Position numbers and translations under genes: made by a program | Shown here: positions 11,228 through 21,753 of the stretch, piece by piece | How the letters are laid out: every line of letters starts with the position of its first letter | Numbering within the stretch: position 1 is the first letter of the stretch | The notes under the pieces: model-generated | What the model was told of the DNA's origin: nothing | Seen by the model: only the letters and a program-made list of their open reading frames with translations | Databases searched by the model: none | Assembly: GCA_033002965.1 (NCBI GenBank) | Contig: JAURVB010011241.1 | Location: forward strand, 1-64,000 | Direction: 5' to 3' | Source: Piper betle | Taxonomy: Eukaryota; Streptophyta; Magnoliopsida; Piperales; Piperaceae | Length of the DNA: 64,000 nucleotides

Positions 11228-13168
11228 TTATGATATATGTGGAGCCACAACTTTGATTTCTTTATACAAACCGCAAAGATTCTTCCCCTTTATCTCGAAA
11301 ACTTTAGCAAGAACATCTTCTACAAACTGTGGGATTTAGGGTCAGTCAGTCATAAAGAAATCTGAATATCTGGATAAAACGACTCCTACTATCATTTACT
11401 GATTGACTAAAGGCAAGTACTAAGCAAACTCAGGGAGGGTTCTTTGAACTAGAATTGCTAAAAATTACCTTATCTGGTGTAGATGCACCAGAAGTAACAC
11501 CAATGGTTAAAGGTCCTTCAGGTAGCCAGTTTTCTTCTTCTATTAATTCCCCGTCCTGTTCCATCAAACTGAAGAATCAAGGTTAAGACTAATCTAGTAT
11601 GTGGCATTTCATTGAGATATTTTGGCGGGTTCAGCTTTCTGTAAAACAAACTTACGTTCCATTTATAAGTGACCCTGTTTCTGGGACCTATTTTTTGCTC
11701 ACTGACCACCCAGTAGGATATCAAGCTCAGCAATCTCTTGCAGATGAGAGGTATTGCTAGAATCCCACCCACCCACAGGCCACAATCAACATCAGGTCAA
11801 GCTTCTCTTTTGTTTCACCAGCTCGAGCATTGTATCTTGTCTCTCCTGCAAAGATGATTCAAAATAAACTTATAGAACTGTAAATGCCGGATCGCCATTT
11901 TCCACGAGGCAAACAATTCCAAAAGATGGAGATCATGATGAAAATACAAGAGACCATTCATGGTTAAGGTTATCTTCAACTTTGTGCATAAAAATAACAT
12001 GGGACAATTAAATGCACAGTCAGTATAATGATGCCAATGACAGTGATTACCTGAGTGGCATCACAGATTGTATTGAAGCTCACAAAATGATCATTTATAT
12101 TTTCTACACCATACTTGCGCATAAAAGCCTTCTCGACCAGTTTTCCTGCAGGTGGATCAACAAGCATCAATATCAGCACTTACAAGAAACCATTGCACAT
12201 AAAAAAAATGGCGTACAAGAGTCCAATCCTCACCAATCTCTTCTGTTTTTCCTTTAAGCATAGTAGTTTGGTTAGCTATGCCTACGCTACACAAATCTGA
12301 GTAGGGATCAAATCCGTCGGAAACAGCATACTTGAATTTCTGAAAACACAAACAGCAAAGATTTTCCATATGTACTGAGAAACAAGATAAACATCACCCT
12401 CCAAGAAAAGCATTGAAGGCAAGCAAAGATGTTAGGATACTATCATAATACATAGTATATAGTAAATATGGTTATTACTTAACCCAAATAAGGTCCAATT
12501 GTATCAGTGAAGGAATTAATTAATTTACTACATACTATGTATTAAAATAGTATCCTAACTTTTAATACGTGGTAACCTAACAAAAGAAGATGGCGGAGAA
12601 AAGGATGAAAAAAGACCTTAAGGAACTCTTCTTTTCTTGAACTAGATTCATCAAGTTCACCTACAAGAATGTAGTCACATACATAGGAAGCCTTTCAAAT
12701 ATGAAATCATACACAATTTCAGAGAAGATAAAAATGTGGATAAAGAACAACAACTGCAAAACCCATCTCCAAGCACACACCTCAGCCATATTCTTCACAA
12801 TGACATATTTCCAGCAAACGATGCAGTTGCTATGGTCTCTTCATGCGAATATTTACCATGAATAATTGATGTATAATCCTCCTTCTTGTGTTTCTCAACA
12901 CTGTTCCAAACCTTCCATGAAATAAACACATAGCCAAATAAATCTTAAGTAAATTTGCATAAAATGATCACAAATGTCTAAAATGTTACCCTGGATACCC
13001 ATGGGCAAGTTGTGTCAACCATTTGTACATTCTTTTCACTCAATGTCAACATTTCTTCCACTGCAGCTCCAAAAGCAGGCAAAATCACCACATCTCCCTT
13101 GTTAGCAACATCAAAATTCTTTTACCACTCTCAACAGGTATGAGTTTGACATCCATCTCGGCCAACCT
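11228..13168 (-). pseudogene. HDR: HDR/IspH (4-hydroxy-3-methylbut-2-enyl diphosphate reductase) pseudogene, 5'-truncated
   Basis: HDR is the [4Fe-4S] enzyme that makes IPP and DMAPP at the end of the plastid MEP pathway. On the minus strand the pieces, in order, read [87 protein letters not shown] (here [15 protein letters not shown]), SNTSHLQEIAE, SYWVVSEQKIGP and [16 protein letters not shown]. Introns remain, so it is not a retrocopy. The N-terminal exons (transit peptide and first iron-sulfur cysteine region) are absent upstream of 13168. Several exons carry frameshifts, for example after VESGK, after SFAG, before SNTSH and before SYW. The last exon ends in a tail unlike the family. A hairpin MITE sits in one intron. 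It is most likely a dead partial duplicate. Confidence 0.85.
12431..12559. mobile_element. Hairpin MITE in HDR pseudogene intron
   Basis: A 129-bp element whose ends are near-perfect inverted repeats of about 37 bp: the left arm starts GTTAGGATACTAT and the right arm ends ATAGTATCCTAAC, with the match continuing through a TACATAGTAT-type core. The whole would fold into one long hairpin. No clear target duplication is visible. Confidence 0.75.
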
Positions 13169-14906
13169 CTACAACATGTGTAGAAAAAATATATATATAA
13201 ATGTAAAAACTGAAGAAATATTTGACTATCTGGGGAGGTATTAGCGTAAAAAATTATTATTATCACTACTTAGTCTGCTAACTTTGATTACTTGGGAAAA
13301 TTGATTCAATGATAGCTTAAAAATTTACGCTAGTAAATATGCATAAACTGTTGTTTTGGTGATAGCTCTGTAGTATGGTTTCATATTGGAAATTGGAATA
13401 TGGATCCATTCTATCAAAGGAAGACTTGGTGATATTAAATGTCGAATCGAGATTACTTGTGCGGTGACAATTAACCTTATTTTGTTTCTCAAATCTTTTG
13501 TCGATTTTATTTTATAATTTTTCGAGTCAAATTCTACGAATGACTTAGATGCAGATCAAATGGATTTAATTAGTTCACAAGACGTGATTTGGCAATATAG
13601 GGGAGAGCATGGGAGAGTGATATCCACAGGGATCATGTCGGAATTGATAGAGAAGCATTGGTTTGTGGTTCATGCCTCGTCGAGAAAAACGTTGGGGAAT
13701 TAGTTAACAGGACTGCATGCATTTAACTTATGTTATAATCTTGCCCTCTCCCTTTCGTGTTCATCCGTAAGATATTTGGTTTGTGGCACTCTTCACCCAA
13801 TTTCTACCAGAGAGTGTGAGTTTGTAGAACGATGTGAATGGTGAATGCATAGAATTATAGACGTTTCGGTTGAGAGATTTGTCTTCCTCGTGAAAGAGTG
13901 GAGACTTATATGAGTATGGTAATAGTAGTAATACTTCAAATTTTATTGATGTGCTCATTTTTTTATCTTTTTGCTTGGTTAAATTGTCTGAAGTCAATAG
14001 TGGTAAATGGTAAAAAAAACGGTATATAGAACGATAGTAATAAATGGTCGAAAAAATGACAAATAATAATGGTGAATGTCTTAGATGTTATTATAATTAC
14101 ACCGCTTACAACCCCAGCTATCAATTCTGCTTCTGCTTGGAGAGATTCTTTCTATGATTTCAAGCTTCAAGCTCAATGTCACGCCCTCCGATTAATCTGA
14201 ACTAAGACACTTGACAAGATTGCCAAGAATTTTACGCTAACACATCAAAAGCAATAGCAACAAGAATCTAACTGACAAAGCTCTTATTTGACAACTAGTT
14301 CTCAACTTCTCAAGACCTGGAATGCTATCAAACTCTCCTTACAAAATGCTGCCTTCCCGACTTTCCGGTCTCCCAGGGCGGCTATCGTTTGCATGGACAC
14401 GAGGGAAAATTAAACTCGTCCTCAACTTCCCACTAGGGTAGGTGGGCAATCTACAAAGCAAGAACACAGCATTCGTAAAGCTCAATTACATACCAACTCA
14501 TCTAAGATTAAAGCCCAGACCTCAATTAAAAATGATACAAACTCTTTTTAAAGGAAGATTTGTTGCTGAAAATTCTTGGTTTGGGTTTTCTTGCACTGGT
14601 TCCGACTCGGGGAAGATTTACAAGGGTATTTTTGTCCAATTAACTCTTGCTGGGCTCATTCCTATTCCTCTTTGTCAACGACTTCCACTCAAACTTAATC
14701 ACAAGTCAACTTCTAAGTCAACGCACGGTTTCTACCGGGAAAATATTCAACTTCTTGAAAGAGAGCCTCCCAAAGCTCCCATCTCTCTTAATCACCCTCT
14801 TTCAATAGATTCAAAGTTTGTGGGGATATACCGCCATTACCCAAATCAAAGCCAATCTCAATCTCACCAACCAATCGCCAAATTACCCGCCGTTACTCCC
14901 CTTGCC
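13169..14906. other. Intergenic region with possible LTR-type debris
   Basis: No conserved coding sequence was recognised. From about 14175 onward the text TGTCACGCCCTCCGATTAA resembles the ends of some plant LTR or gypsy-associated repeats. This is an impression only. A long open frame runs from 14442 into the LYK4-like pseudogene, but its first 155 codons match nothing I know. Confidence 0.35.
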
Positions 14907-16474
14907 ATGGATTTGCCCAAGAAGCTGCTTTGTTTCCTGGGCTTGGTCACCTTCCATGGCCGTGTTCTTGCCCAGCAGCCATACATTGGACTAGTCTACA
15001 CCAACTGCAACAGCAAAGACAACTCCACCGGTGCTTTTGGCTACGCCTGCAATGGCGAGAGCATGCGATCTATGAAAAATAAGCATGGAAAAAATCATAT
15101 TATTTTGATTAAGAAAATTAAAAAAATAATATGCAGATCTGATTATCAAAATTTTTAATATAATTCTTTTTGATCTAATATTAGAATATCCTTTTATGAC
15201 TCTAATCTTAATATAATTAATTAAAATTAGAATAGAGATTAAAAATACCTAGATAGTAGGATGACTAAGTTTTTAATCTTCAATTCAAGCTTCCTACAAA
15301 TAGAAATTTAATTTCTAGAAGTAAACCTGTTTTCCACGACATTGTAATTTTATAAATTAATGTACATATGAAATAATACGCGAGTTCTCTTTAATAATTA
15401 TATTTATCCTTTCCTAATTGACAAAGATTTTTAAAAAATTATTTATTTTAACTAATAAGGATTATGTATATATTTGTCAATAAATTTATATACAATTTAT
15501 TAAATATATTTATTTAAATTTAGATGGGCAACAATAAGCATCGGTTTAGAGTGCGACCTTGATGCTAATGAGCTCTCCGTGCGGGAAGCCAGTGGCGTCC
15601 AGTTCTTCACTGCACTATTGGCTCCACTGAGAGATCCACCTCCCCCCTCCACTTCATCATCATCATCACCACCACCAACGTCGGGGTCATCTGATTCTAA
15701 TAGGGCATGGGTTTATGTGGTCATCGGCGTTGCAGTTGCTGCTCTAGTTGTGTCATGCTTGATCGCTGGTTTTTGCATCTATACCAGAAGTAAGAAGAAG
15801 AAAGTTGGTGTGAATATTATGTCTGATGATTTCAAAGACATCGAAAAAGCTGGAACAGTTGGAGATGCTGAAGGAGCTTGTGATGGGCATGTCTGATATT
15901 GTCCAGACATTGAAAGTATACACACATGAAGAGCTTCAATTGTATTGTGGGAGGATCAGTCTACAAAGGTGTCATCAAAGGAGATTTGGCTGACATTAAG
16001 CAGGTCAATGGAGATGTCACAGAAGAAGTTAACCTGCTGAATGCTGAAAAAGATCAACCACTTCAATCAGGCTTTCGGGGTTTGCTTTGGAGAAGGTCAT
16101 TGGTACCTTGTATATGAGTTTGCTGAGAAGGGGCCACTTAGCAGTTGGATCCATAGTGCGGACAGTTCACAAGCTTTGAGTTGGCTTCAAAGATTGCAGA
16201 TAGTTTTGGATGTTGCCACTGGACTCAACTATCTTCACAGCTACACCAAACCTGGTTATGTGCACAAGGATTTGAACAGCAGTAACATTCTCTTGGACGC
16301 CAACTTCAGGGCAAAAGTAGCAGACTTTGGCATGGGGAAGAGCACACAAGGGCAAGATGGAGGCGGTCATATACCGGGAACAAAGGGGTATTTGGCTCCA
16401 GAGTACTTGGAAAATGGACTTATATCTCCTATGCTTGACGTCTACGCATTTGGGGTATTAATGGTTGAGGTTAT
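14907..16474 (+). pseudogene. LYK4-type LysM receptor-like kinase pseudogene
   Basis: Remains of a chitin-receptor-family LysM kinase. It has a signal peptide and the start of the ectodomain (MDLPKKLLCFLGLV, then LAQQPYIG and CNGESMRS) to about 15070. An AT-rich block then replaces the LysM modules. The gene resumes at about 15555 with ANELSVREASGVQFF, a Pro/Ser-rich stalk and a TM segment (WVYVVIGVAVAALVVSCLIA). A frameshift near 15875 is followed by a kinase fragment: GGSVYKGVIKG, YVHKDLNSSNILL, VADFGMGKS and GTKGYLAPEY. The coding region breaks off at LDVYAFGVLMVEVIVGK, where an LTR-like insertion begins. Unlike the nearby intact receptor at 21754-23619, this copy keeps DFG and APE-like motifs. 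Cannot encode a working receptor. Confidence 0.85.
15070..15525. mobile_element. AT-rich insert replacing the LysM modules of the LYK4-like pseudogene
   Basis: This 450-bp AT-rich block separates two recognisable receptor segments. It occupies the place where the LysM coding region should be, so insertion together with deletion is inferred. It has no coding content, and I could not define terminal repeats. Confidence 0.45.
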
Positions 16475-17244
16475 TGTTGGGAAATATACACTCCAGCAAA
16501 AAATAAGCTAGAAGATATTTCCCCTACTCGATGAAATGAATAGGAGACACCCAAAATAAAAATAGATGGAAACTTTCCTCATAATTTAGAAAAAGAAAAC
16601 CTACTCGATCAACTTTGATTAAGAAATCTCTTAAAATTAAGTATCGAAATAAAAATTGAGAAAACTCTCCTAACATAAATCAGATCAATAAGAAGATCCG
16701 ATCAATAACAAGATCTGAAAGATATAGTTTTTGATAAATTGAGAAAATATCATACACCTCAAATGAAAAAATGGATCAATCTCACATTTTGGATTACGAC
16801 CCCACTTCAACTTGAGATGATGAAAAACTTCTCCAAACTCTCTCTTTGTAAGTGAAACTACTCCCCGATATATGTGGAAAAACTCCACCCAATACATGTA
16901 GAAAATTCTACCAAAGTGTGAAAACTTCACCCCAATAAAAGTAGAAATTCTAGCCAAATATGAAAAACTCCACCTAAAAGAGTAACACTTCTCCCAATTA
17001 TAATCCACAAATAAAAGGTAGAGAAAGAAAAGAAATTAACCACTGTTGATTTTATCGAAGAACCCAAAGTTATATCTTCACCTCACAAGAAACAATTTCA
17101 CTTTCTTCTCCCACATACACTACAAATAGGGACCTTGTCTAGATCTGTAATTCCTCAAGTCTCCCTTAAAGGAAAACACTCCATTGAACTTCCCCAAAGG
17201 GAAAACACACCGAACACATACCTCTAATCACATATTCTCTAACA
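16475..17244. mobile_element. Probable solo LTR ending the LYK4-like pseudogene
   Basis: Starts TGTTGGGAAATATAC and ends CATATTCTCTAACA. The end read on the other strand begins TGTTAGAGAATATG, so both ends share the TGTT..GAATAT form and the TG...CA rule of LTRs. It begins exactly where the kinase reading frame stops. The flanking 5-mers (GTTAT and GGACT) do not match, so it may be a recombined LTR, and I saw no kinase coding after it. No internal retroelement genes are present. Confidence 0.5.
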
Positions 17245-18389
17245 GGACTGCTAACTGCTTCTTTGAGTATGGAATTTCCAAGTTAAGAAATTTCTGAGTC
17301 TAAAGGTTTTAGCACTGATATATAGCTAGGTTGTTTCCCAATACTTGTATATGTGTATGACGCAGATTAGTTTTCTTCAAGATGAAATTCATGAAATCCT
17401 GTTAGCTACTTTGCCTGCATATTCAACGTGTTCCACAATCTAAAAGGGCAGATTCTTCTGGGTTCCATGCCTTGATATTATTTTATTTCTGTAGTATTGT
17501 TTTTCCATTCAACCAAGTTTGTATTAGTCTTCAACCTGCTTTGGCCTTGCAACCAGGGTTTGGCAATGTGCAAGAAAACCATTTTGCATTTGTAGTATTG
17601 TCCGATGCTTTTGTTTGCATTGGACAACAGGGGAGAAAAATCAGTATCGTTGCATTTGTCGTGTTGTCCTTCTTCCGTAAATATATAAAAAAATTTTATT
17701 TTGAGTAAAAATTAAAACATTATAGATTTGCATCGTTTAAAATGACTAAAAGAAATACGAGACCTTTTTCTTCTTTGGTTTTGGGTTATAAAAAAAAGGT
17801 CACCGGGGGAAAAGAGATCGAGGAAAGATAAATATTTTGTTGAGATTTACTTACAATTGTCAACGGTAACATCGTTAAATTCTTAATCTGTAATATTTTT
17901 CTATTTTTATTCTTTGTCTCGTTAATATCAATTTTATAAAAATTATAATAAATTAGTATTGAAGAGTTTGTTCTTCCGTTGATTTTTTCTATATCGAAGT
18001 TGTGAGATATAGTGAATTTAATTTGACAATTTATTGCATGGTTTTTCTTTAAATTTGGAAATTTTAAAGTAAAATTTATTTTGTTTATTTTAAAAAGTAT
18101 TTATTTTCAGGATGTTTGATGTGTCTATTTTAATTGAAATTTATCATCTATTATGTGTTGAAATGAAGATTTAAATGTTTAGTTAATCCCAACAATATTA
18201 GTACCCTTCCAAAAAAATTGTTACATTAGTTTAAGTTTTTAACCAGAGTCCAGTTTAATTGTTTGTTCATAAAAACTTTAAAAAATATAAAAATATAAAA
18301 AACTATTTCAAGAAGGCCTAAACTGAAACATTGAAGGCTTTTCGCCCATTATTTTACACTAGTATAATGTTATTATTTTGGGATTTTAT
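17245..18389. other. AT-rich intergenic, nothing recognised
   Basis: The segment after the LTR was searched for the missing end of the kinase, but none was recognised. The rest is AT-rich without clear genes, RNAs or repeats. Confidence 0.4.
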
Positions 18390-19467
18390 TGCATAAAAAG
18401 TTAATAATACACTCAATACATATTTGTGAAAATCTAATGAACTGGGCCAGAGCCGGAGCTTTTGCCGAGCCGATCCCGATTCAAGCCCGAGCCCAAGCGG
18501 CTCGAGTTGAACCCCCTATCTGTCATAAACTTGCACATCTGCCCTTCATAAGTAAAAAAAGGCTAATTCGGACCCTTCCTATTTGCCAAGTCCAAGTCCA
18601 GGTCCGAGACTCTCCGGTATCTGTGATCCTCTTCTTGTCCGGCGGCAGCGCCGGCGACGACATCCACGCCGGCGGCGGCGGCGGCGGCCGGCATCCTACT
18701 CTTCTCCACTGCTTGTCCTCTTCAATTCATCAGCCCTTGTCTCGTACCTGCTCAATCTCTTCTTTCCTTTTTTCTTTCCTTTCATGAATCAGATTAAAGG
18801 TCATGTTTTTTATTCTTAGATATGATGGAATTTAGCAAATTCAAGCAATTTTATGAATTTATTTGCATTTTCGCGGATTGATGCAGTTTATTTGGATGGG
18901 AAAATGGTTGTATCTGTCAAGACCATTAAGATCGGTTGTATGTGTGATGTGATTTTGGAGATGGGATGTTGAGGTTGAAAAAAATTTAGAGTCGGAATTG
19001 TTATGTAGTCGCAATTATCTTGTGTGGTTTGATTTTTTTGTAATATAAATAACGTTATTATTGTGATTGGTTGACATGATCAAAATCTTGGTGGATTTGA
19101 ACCCTAAAAGCTTAAGTCTTTATAAAAAAAGTATTCTTTTAATACTTATCTTACAAATATGAATATGCATAATTTGAGCGCTGATATTTAGTGGCACATG
19201 CGGATATGTATCGTGGCCACAATTAGTTGCAATGAATGGATGATAATTATGAGGTTGTCTTTGTCTTTTAGACGCAATTTGGGGCTGAGGCTAGTATTTC
19301 TTTTCTCTGTGTGCTGCTCAAGCGTGTATGATGTTTTGAGAGGATCTATTAGGACTGTAGGTGTTTTCATGGTATGAATAATTTTGTACGCGGTTGTTAT
19401 ATATTCTGAGAAATGGTTAACACCAAAAATATATTTACCTAGTTTGTATGACTGTTTTGCAGGTTAA
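18390..19467 (+). promoter_or_regulatory. Promoter, leader and probable leader intron of the FAR1-domain gene
   Basis: A local GC-rich patch with a GGC/GCC triplet run lies at about 18650-18690 and is followed by AT-rich, T-rich DNA. A TTTTGCAG acceptor lies just before GTTAAATGG at the start codon. This fits a non-coding first exon near 18.6-18.8 kb followed by a leader intron of about 650 bp. The exact donor was not determined. Confidence 0.4.
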
Positions 19468-21523
19468 ATGGAGGGACAACTGGGTGAAGACACGGAAAAT
19501 GAACCCTTGGTTAATGATAAAGAACAGGAGAATAGAGTGGATGGAATGACAGATGATGATGTAGCTATACCAAAATTAGGGATGACTTTCAAAACAATTG
19601 ATGATGCTTATGAGTATTACAGTATCTATGCTCTTCAAGTGGGATTTAAAGTAGTTAAAAGAAGTTCAAAATGTAGAGGAGACGGCCACTTTGACACAAT
19701 GGTACTTGCATGTGATAAGTGGGGTAAACGAAAACCCAAAAGGCCAAATGCTACTGCTTTCCGGATGAGAAAGACTAAGAAGACAAACTGCAAGGCCAAG
19801 ATGATAATTAGGTTTCGTGGTGATGGGCTGTTCCACCTGGAATATCTTATTCTAGATCACAATCATGACATTACCTCGATAAAATCAACCTCATTTAAGG
19901 CTTTTAATGGTGAGTCAAGTTGAACTTTAGCTGATAGTTAGTTTTTGATGATGTGGTATTAACATTATTTTAGGCCCAGTTATATGTCCTTTCTTATTAT
20001 GACTTAGCACTGAGGATTCTCTTATAAATTGTATTATGCAATCATGATTTGTGTAATCTAGCATGTGGTAGGTGTGCTATATTTAACAGCAATCTGAAGA
20101 AATAAGGGTGAATGTGCTGGAGATAATAGAAAGTTTTTTCACTGGTGCAATTGGTGTCATTGCCGGGCTTACCAATTAGTGGTTGACCGGGCTGCTTTGA
20201 GCAATGACAAATCTAGTTGTTAGTGGATAAATACTGATGATTTACTTAATTTGCGACTTGGAGGGTTAGCTTGTATATTTTTATAAATCAGTTCTAAACT
20301 GATGACCTTTTTCTGAGAAATAATCTTGCATTGTCTTCCAGTATCTGGACTTGAGAATATACTGAATGGAGAGGAGCACTAAGTTGAATACTCTCTTTAA
20401 CAGCCAATTCATTACAAAGTAAAGGAGATACATAATATGAATTTGGAAAGAAAAGCATTGCAAATTCTTCGAATTGTAGGTGACAACAGTGTGTTCCCCG
20501 TCATATTTGAAATTTACATTTATGAACTTTTCCAGTGCAGGTGTGACATCTGGTACAATTTCTGCTCCTCTTTTGTCTGATAAAGTGGCTAAGGATCTTG
20601 CTACCATTGATCAAATATCTCGTGCTCTTATTTCCGTTGGTTGTCCGGCAAATCTCTTTACACAAGATTCTTTTTTCCACCAGGGTTTTCTCACCCCTGA
20701 GCATTTTGCTGGGTATATGCACATCCTTGTTGGTCACACGGAGCCTGCAAAGCTTGAACTTATTTGTGATGCTGCCATAGCTAATCAGGTCATCCCTGAC
20801 ATACGCAATGTGACTTTCTCCCAGCTAATAGATTTTTTGAGTTGGTTAAAGATTCCACCTGGCCAGGAGGCCATAGCTCGTGGCTCGTTGGCGCTGAAAC
20901 TTTTGAAGACTGGAAAAGGATCCTTTAGCACTAAGCAAGTTGCATGGGTTGATGCTTTTAAATTGTTCCATGATAAATATCTTTCTTTTGTCCAAGAACG
21001 CAGAGAGAGGGCAGATAACACCATCAAGCAACTAACTATTCAGATACAGAAGGAGCAAGAGAGCTTCAAAAATGAGTCATCCACGAGTAGAAATCAGTTT
21101 CATCCTGTATCTGCTTTTAAGCCTCCACCAGTTCAATGTTTTAACCGCCGCTGTTGGGAGTTAAGGTGTCATCAGGCGGAGGCAGCAGGTGAACCTGCTC
21201 CAATTCTCACTTTCAAATCTTTGGAGGATGCCATTGAGCTATTTGGTGAAGATGTTAACTTGGAGCACAAGCTTCAGTACATCCATATGGGAGACAATTT
21301 ACAACACATTCGTGCATGGGTTGAATGTAAGCTACATCAATTTCAGAGGTCTGGAGATGAAGTAACGGCTGTGCGATATCGTAGAATGCATGATGCTTTA
21401 GGTGGATTTCAAGTTGGGAGATATGTTTCCTTCCCTCGCACGCAACCAGCTGTGGTTGGTCTTGGAGCTTCTTCTTTTTCCCTGCGCCCCATTCACATTA
21501 GAAGCATACGAACATCTGGTTGA
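19468..21523 (+). CDS. FAR1-type DNA-binding domain protein with an unassigned C-terminal domain (2 exons)
   Basis: Exons are 19468-19909 and 20541-21523. The GTGAGT donor and GTGCAG acceptor join AAT-G with GT-GTG in frame, giving about 474 residues. Residues 37-133 form a FAR1 domain, the WRKY/GCM1-like zinc finger of FHY3/FAR1 relatives, with FKTIDDAYEYYSIYALQVGF, Cys82, Cys108 and the HNH pair His131/His133. Such domains bind DNA in the nucleus and derive from Mutator-like transposases. The usual MULE transposase and SWIM regions are missing. Exon 2 instead encodes about 326 residues of mixed helix-like sequence with a charged, probably coiled-coil stretch (FVQERRERADNTIKQLTIQI) and an Arg-rich C-terminus. 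I do not recognise that part. It is open across its whole length, which argues for coding constraint. Function unknown; a chimeric gene-model error is possible. Confidence 0.75.
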
Positions 21524-21753
21524 ATATGTGCAACGAGTTCCTTCCTCTCGTGTATTAGGGATATGTGTTAAGGATTAAAATATCTGCTCTTGCTTGCTTT
21601 GCCATGATTGTGTAATGCAATTTTTTTTCCTCCTGTCTATGTCTATTGTTCAACGCTGATTTGCTTAACATGTGAATAAAAATAAAATTCTCCCTTAGGA
21701 TGCAAAGTTCTCATTTATGTTATACAGAATTTCACCTTGAAAATGAAGCAAGG

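Noticed and set aside
11228..13168. Functional HDR gene with sequencing errors only
   Set aside because: Homopolymer errors could explain some breaks, but not the missing N-terminal exons or the aberrant C-terminus.
14442..14906. Upstream extension of the LYK4-like frame
   Set aside because: It continues in frame by chance. The signal peptide begins at the Met at 14907, and the earlier residues match no receptor sequence.
16475..17244. Native intron of the LYK4-like gene instead of an LTR
   Set aside because: Its start, TGTTGGG, is not a donor. Its ends are inverted relatives with TG...CA form, and I could not find kinase sequence after it. Not fully excluded.
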